From: Streptomyces sp. MRC013
GTDB lineage: Bacteria; Actinomycetota; Actinomycetes; Streptomycetales; Streptomycetaceae
Length of the DNA stretch: 64,000 nt
NCBI RefSeq assembly: GCF_023614235.1
Contig: NZ_CP094264.1
Location: 2,790,001 to 2,854,000, forward strand
Reading direction: 5' to 3'
Shown here in pieces: positions 63,380 through 64,000 of this stretch. The first letter of the stretch is position 1. Every line of letters begins with the position of its first letter. The notes below the pieces were generated by a model, which did not search any database, had not been told where the DNA came from, and worked only from the letters and a program-made list of their open reading frames with translations. The position numbers and the translations under genes were made by a program.

Positions 63380-63781
63380 GGCTCGACCCCCTCGGTGACG
63401 GGGCTCGACGGCCCCAGAGTCTTGACACGCGTTCATGGTGCGGAACGGACTCTCCGCGGAGAGACCGGCCCGTGGGCTTTAACGGTACCTGCTTCCGCGG
63501 CCATACGGTACGCCGCCCGCATGACGCGCCTCGGCGCCGGACCCGCGAGGCGCCCCGTCCTCGCTGGTCAGCTGCGATTCTAGCTTCTTCCGAAGGTCGA
63601 CCCGCCGACCGGGGTGAGCCATCTCTCCCCGACGGCGGGCGCAGGATTGTGCGAACCCACCAATGCGGAGAGTGTCCGAAAGGCGCCTCTGAGCACATGT
63701 GCGGCGTCCGCCGGATGGCCTGTCAAGGGAGCCCACCCGGCGGACGTGCGTTCCATGACCGGAAACGGCCCGTGCGCGGTG
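63380..63781. other. Intergenic region at the right edge
   Basis: 402 bases without a supported gene. It holds TTGACA (63423), a candidate -35, and several short minus-strand frames with no ribosome site. Confidence 0.45.
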
Positions 63782-64000
63782 CTACGCGCGGCGGGCGTCG
63801 GCCATCCGCTGCTCGGCGATCCGGTCGGCCGCGGCGGCCGGCGGAATGCCGTCTTCCTTCGCACGTGCGAAGATCTCCAGCGTGGTGTCGAAGATCTCCG
63901 CCGTCTTCGCCCTGCAGCGGTCGAAGTCGAAGCCGTGGAGTTCGTCGGCGACCTGGATCACACCGCCCGCGTTGACGACGTAGTCGGGCGCGTAGAGGAT
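63782..64000 (-). CDS. vdh: Glu/Leu/Phe/Val dehydrogenase, C-terminal fragment
   Basis: Only the last 72 residues are in the window; the gene continues past the edge. The frame reads [32 protein letters not shown] then [48 protein letters not shown] is a clear signature of leucine/valine dehydrogenases, NAD-linked enzymes that deaminate branched-chain amino acids. The position beyond purM and the DUF3073 gene is the Streptomyces valine dehydrogenase locus, so vdh is the likely name. Confidence 0.88.
   Translation of the reverse strand: MLYAPDYVVNAGGVIQVADELHGFDFDRCRAKTAEIFDTTLEIFARAKEDGIPPAAAADRIAEQRMADARRA

Noticed and set aside
63174..63864. Minus-strand frames between the DUF3073 gene and vdh.
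   Set aside because: They overlap each other and the DUF3073 gene or vdh end, with no ribosome sites or family features.

Overview
The window is high-GC actinobacterial DNA, almost certainly a Streptomyces chromosome. Coding regions are very GC-rich with strong third-position bias and GTG starts are common. The arrangement tRNA-Ser, SRP RNA, dnaX, purD, purC, lsr2, purSQL, purF, purM, DUF3073, branched-chain amino acid dehydrogenase is a typical Streptomyces core layout. Cell-biology markers agree: a LAxTG sorting signal, a twin-arginine PhoX, a PHO box and Lsr2.

Layout. 1-25.9 kb is chromosomal: metG; a TerF-type von Willebrand protein; a PHO-box-controlled PhoX phosphatase; an amino-acid permease; two cobalamin genes (cobL, cobM); a LAxTG surface protein; an ABC-2 exporter with its own two-component system; a small DNA-repair-like set (DenV-like protein, AraC regulator, VOC protein, short class II UvrA); and a secreted FG-GAP protein. 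25.90-40.78 kb is an integrated actinomycete integrative and conjugative element (AICE) of about 14.8 kb, bounded by a perfect 57-bp direct repeat of the 3' part of tRNA-Ser(GGA). It carries int, xis, a RepSA-type initiator, an FtsK-like Tra protein, spread proteins, a regulatory block (HATPase protein, sigma-like HTH protein, PP2C-like phosphatase, Xre regulator), and an AT-richer three-gene cargo operon (ParB-like protein, D12-class adenine methylase, HEPN-like protein). 40.78-64 kb is core chromosome: tRNA-Ser, SRP RNA, dnaX, the purine genes purD, purC, purS, purQ, purL, purF and purM, a second ABC-2 plus two-component operon whose kinase is frameshifted, three tRNA-Gly genes, lsr2, and the 3' end of a Glu/Leu/Phe/Val dehydrogenase at the right edge.

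How parts work together. The purine genes cover most steps from PRPP to SAICAR. The AICE follows the pSAM2/SLP1 plan: Int/Xis for integration and excision, RepSA for rolling-circle replication, and Tra plus Spd proteins for double-stranded transfer through mycelium. Repeated CTGTCTAG-type palindromes lie in front of four element transcription units, which suggests one element-wide repressor or activator. Candidate integrase arm sites flank the att core on both sides.

Most notable observations: the ParB/methylase/HEPN cargo operon as a candidate undescribed defence or modification system; the element-wide CTAG operator set; a tRNA-Gly(UCC) gene lacking the canonical D-loop GG and the T-loop TTC, as in non-ribosomal cell-wall tRNAs; a scrambled tRNA-like sequence inside the element; and a sensor kinase whose frameshift fuses it in frame to its response regulator.
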